Shown here piece after piece: positions 62,151 to 64,000 of a DNA stretch of 64,000 nucleotides. The stretch lies in the NCBI RefSeq assembly GCF_037976325.1, contig NZ_CP150265.1, forward strand, positions 262,001-326,000, given 5' to 3'. The notes beneath the pieces were generated by a model that was not told the origin of the DNA, ran no database searches, and saw nothing but the letters and a program-made list of their open reading frames with translations. The DNA comes from Paenibacillus sp. FSL K6-3182. Lineage in GTDB: Bacteria; Bacillota; Bacilli; Paenibacillales; Paenibacillaceae. How positions within the stretch are numbered: the first letter of the stretch is position 1; each line of letters opens with the position of its first letter. The position numbers and the translations under genes are program-made.

Positions 62151-64000
62151 ATGAATATCAGGAAGAGGTCTATTTCAATTGTAGTGGTATGCTGTATGGC
62201 AGTTCAGTTTGTGTTTGCGGGGCTGCCTATACTCGGCGGTCAAGAGGTTGCGAGTGCAAATACAATGGTTAATTTGATTGCTAATGGCAGCTTTGAAGAA
62301 GGCAACTTAATCCCGGATAAAGGTTGGCAGGATGGAGGAAGACCAGCGGGCTGGGGTGTATGGCGAGCAATGGAAGGCAATCAGAATGTATCCGTTACGG
62401 AGGCTGTCTATCACACAGGAACACGATCGGTGCAAGTAAAGCACGATAAGCTTGCTAGAACAGACATCGTTCCTGATCCGCTCGTTCCGATTACACCAGG
62501 GCAGACCTATAAGCTGCAGGCTTGGATAATGACGGATCAAGTGCTGCCGGAAAATGTGAGTAAAGGCGTATATATTCGTACACAGTATTGCGGTGCTGAT
62601 GGGAAAAAGATTGAAGACGGTCCTTATCTTCCTTATGTAAGAGGGACAACGGATTGGACCTCTTATGAACTGCTGCTGCAGGTTCCGGATAAGCCGCAAA
62701 TTGCTAGCTTTAAAGTTGAAATATTTTTTGAAACGGGTACAGGGACTTTATGGATTGACGATGTAACGCTCATTCCATTCAAAGACATTACGTCCATCGC
62801 GCTTAGTCCACAAAACGTGAACATGGATAAGGAGCAAAAAGTCCAGCTGATTCCTACTGTGGCACCTGCGAATGCACCGATGGATGACCTGATTTGGAGC
62901 TCCTCCAATTCGCTAGTAGCAACGGTTCAAAATGGTGAAGTAACGGCTCATGATTACGGCACGGCGGTGATTACTGCTGCGACGAGCGATCGTAGAGTAT
63001 CCGCACAAAGCTTCGTTACGGTAGAATCGGACGCACAGAAAAAAGCGTATGAAACGCTTCGCAAAAAATGGGCGGCAAAGCTGGTTGGCGGAGAAGGGAT
63101 CGATATGAATGATCCTGAGCTTGCTGCAAATGTTGAAGCGTTAGTAAACCGAATGACGAATAAAGAAGGTACCGGAAGATGGGACAAGCTGAATAAAGCT
63201 GCTGATGCGGATGCATTATGGGAAGACGTCATCATCAAAACTCAAAATGATTCGTGGCGAATTTCCTGGGCGTACGGCATTATTCGAGATCTCTCGTTGG
63301 CTTATTCAATGAAAGGCTCCTCTCTTTTTCAAAATGAAGACTTAAAAAACGATATTATTCAGGCGATGGAATGGATGCTGAAGTATCAATACAATTCCAG
63401 CAAGAAGATTACAGGAAACTGGTGGGATTGGGAGATCGGAACACCGCAGGAAATTATGAATATCCTGTCGCTCATGTATGATGCAATGCCGCCAGATTTG
63501 ATTGCGAAATATATTGAAGCGATTGATAAGTTCGTACCCGACCCCAAAAAACGTGTAGCGAACTCAGCGACGATTGAGACAGGAGCCAACCTGCTTGATA
63601 AAGCACTCGTTGTGACGCTGCGTGGCATTGTAGGTCAACATGCCGCTAAAGTCATGCAGGGACGCGATTCGATTGCGAATGAGTTCTTGTATGTGAAGAA
63701 GGGGGATGGACTTTATGAGGATGGTTCCCTCGTTCAACATACAAGCATCGCGTATACCGGCGGTTATGGTGCGGTATTGCTCGGACGTATGGCTGATTTA
63801 TTTTATATTTTTGCAGATTCGGAGTGGGCGATTTCAGACCCGAGTGCAAGCAATGTTTATAACTGGGTAAAAGATTCTTTTGAACCGCTTTTATATAAAG
63901 GTGCGATTCTGGACTCGGTGAAAGGCCGCAGCATTTCTCGTGCTGCCGATTCTGATCATATTACAGGGCGCTCCATTATAATGACGCTTTTGCGACTGGC
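62151..64000 (+). CDS. Polysaccharide lyase family 8, secreted (cut by window end)
   Basis: At least 616 residues; frame open at the edge. A signal peptide (1-36, ending near VASAN) is followed by a carbohydrate-binding-like beta domain (about 38-205), an Ig-like Big_2 domain (about 210-283, SIALSPQNVNMDKEQKVQLIPTVAPANAP), then the helical PL8 toroid. Active-site residues: aromatic patch W424/W425 in NWWDWEIG, N480 in TGANLLDKAL, H530 and Y539 in QHTSIAYTGGYG, and GRSISR near 590; the N-H-Y spacing (50, 9) matches hyaluronate lyase. It cleaves a uronic-acid polymer (hyaluronan, chondroitin or xanthan type) by beta-elimination outside the cell. GGAGAGGG precedes the ATG. Confidence 0.92.
   Translation, partial: MNIRKRSISIVVVCCMAVQFVFAGLPILGGQEVASANTMVNLIANGSFEEGNLIPDKGWQDGGRPAGWGVWRAMEGNQNVSVTEAVYHTGTRSVQVKHDKLARTDIVPDPLVPITPGQTYKLQAWIMTDQVLPENVSKGVYIRTQYCGADGKKIEDGPYLPYVRGTTDWTSYELLLQVPDKPQIASFKVEIFFETGTGTLWIDDVTLIPFKDITSIALSPQNVNMDKEQKVQLIPTVAPANAPMDDLIWSSSNSLVATVQNGEVTAHDYGTAVITAATSDRRVSAQSFVTVESDAQKKAYETLRKKWAAKLVGGEGIDMNDPELAANVEALVNRMTNKEGTGRWDKLNKAADADALWEDVIIKTQNDSWRISWAYGIIRDLSLAYSMKGSSLFQNEDLKNDIIQAMEWMLKYQYNSSKKITGNWWDWEIGTPQEIMNILSLMYDAMPPDLIAKYIEAIDKFVPDPKKRVANSATIETGANLLDKALVVTLRGIVGQHAAKVMQGRDSIANEFLYVKKGDGLYEDGSLVQHTSIAYTGGYGAVLLGRMADLFYIFADSEWAISDPSASNVYNWVKDSFEPLLYKGAILDSVKGRSISRAADSDHITGRSIIMTLLRL

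Overview
The window looks like chromosome from a spore-former of the Paenibacillus group (Paenibacillaceae, Bacillota). This rests on content: S-layer-homology (SLH) domains, several LplB/YtcP-type sugar ABC transporters with large lipoprotein binding proteins, YesM/YesN-type two-component pairs, membrane-bound AraC regulators, strong GGAGG ribosome binding sites, and frequent TTG/GTG starts. I see no rRNA, tRNA, CRISPR array, transposase or phage gene. The genus is an inference.

Layout. 1-7.5 kb: a DUF1304 membrane protein, a 7TM histidine kinase coupled to a REC-BTAD response regulator, an SLH lipoprotein built from repeated Ig-like domains, and a TM2 protein. 7.8-15.9 kb: a cytosine-deaminase-like amidohydrolase, then a YesM/YesN pair and the sugar ABC transporter it probably controls. 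16-18.6 kb (minus strand): an ArsR regulator, the remnant of a second ArsR gene, an SRPBCC-hydrolase fusion and a DUF998 protein. 18.6-24 kb: a loose accessory stretch with small lipoproteins, a WapI-like immunity protein, tiny ORFs, a GNAT acetyltransferase and a prolyl-4-hydroxylase-like dioxygenase. 24.3-28 kb: a three-gene operon of a membrane coiled-coil protein, a binding-protein/VWA fusion and TelA.

28-33.9 kb: a MalFG-type ABC operon with a PHP phosphatase and MgtC on the minus strand, opposite a divergent AraC regulator. 34-38 kb: two head-to-head paralogous ORFs, each an AraC regulator joined in frame to a siderophore-type binding lipoprotein, with a perfect Fur box inside the coding sequence at the junction. 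38.1-42.3 kb: a TetR regulator with three operator copies and its likely target (an NAD-dependent epimerase-like protein), an HD hydrolase and an MFS transporter. 42.5-49.6 kb: a second YesM/YesN-ABC cassette. 49.6-52.2 kb: MFS, DUF423 and SGNH-hydrolase genes.

52.4-64 kb is a polysaccharide-use locus: a membrane-spanning AraC regulator, a structured leader, an ABC importer, a DUF4091 glycosidase-like protein, a GH35 beta-galactosidase and a secreted PL8 polysaccharide lyase cut by the window end. The lyase would cut a uronic-acid polymer outside the cell, the ABC system import the fragments, and the two enzymes without signal peptides finish them inside.

The most unusual items are the paired AraC/lipoprotein fusions with embedded Fur boxes (33998-37964), a small family of covarying hairpins after genes (9088, 15957, 39971), and the SRPBCC-hydrolase fusion that keeps an internal ribosome binding site.
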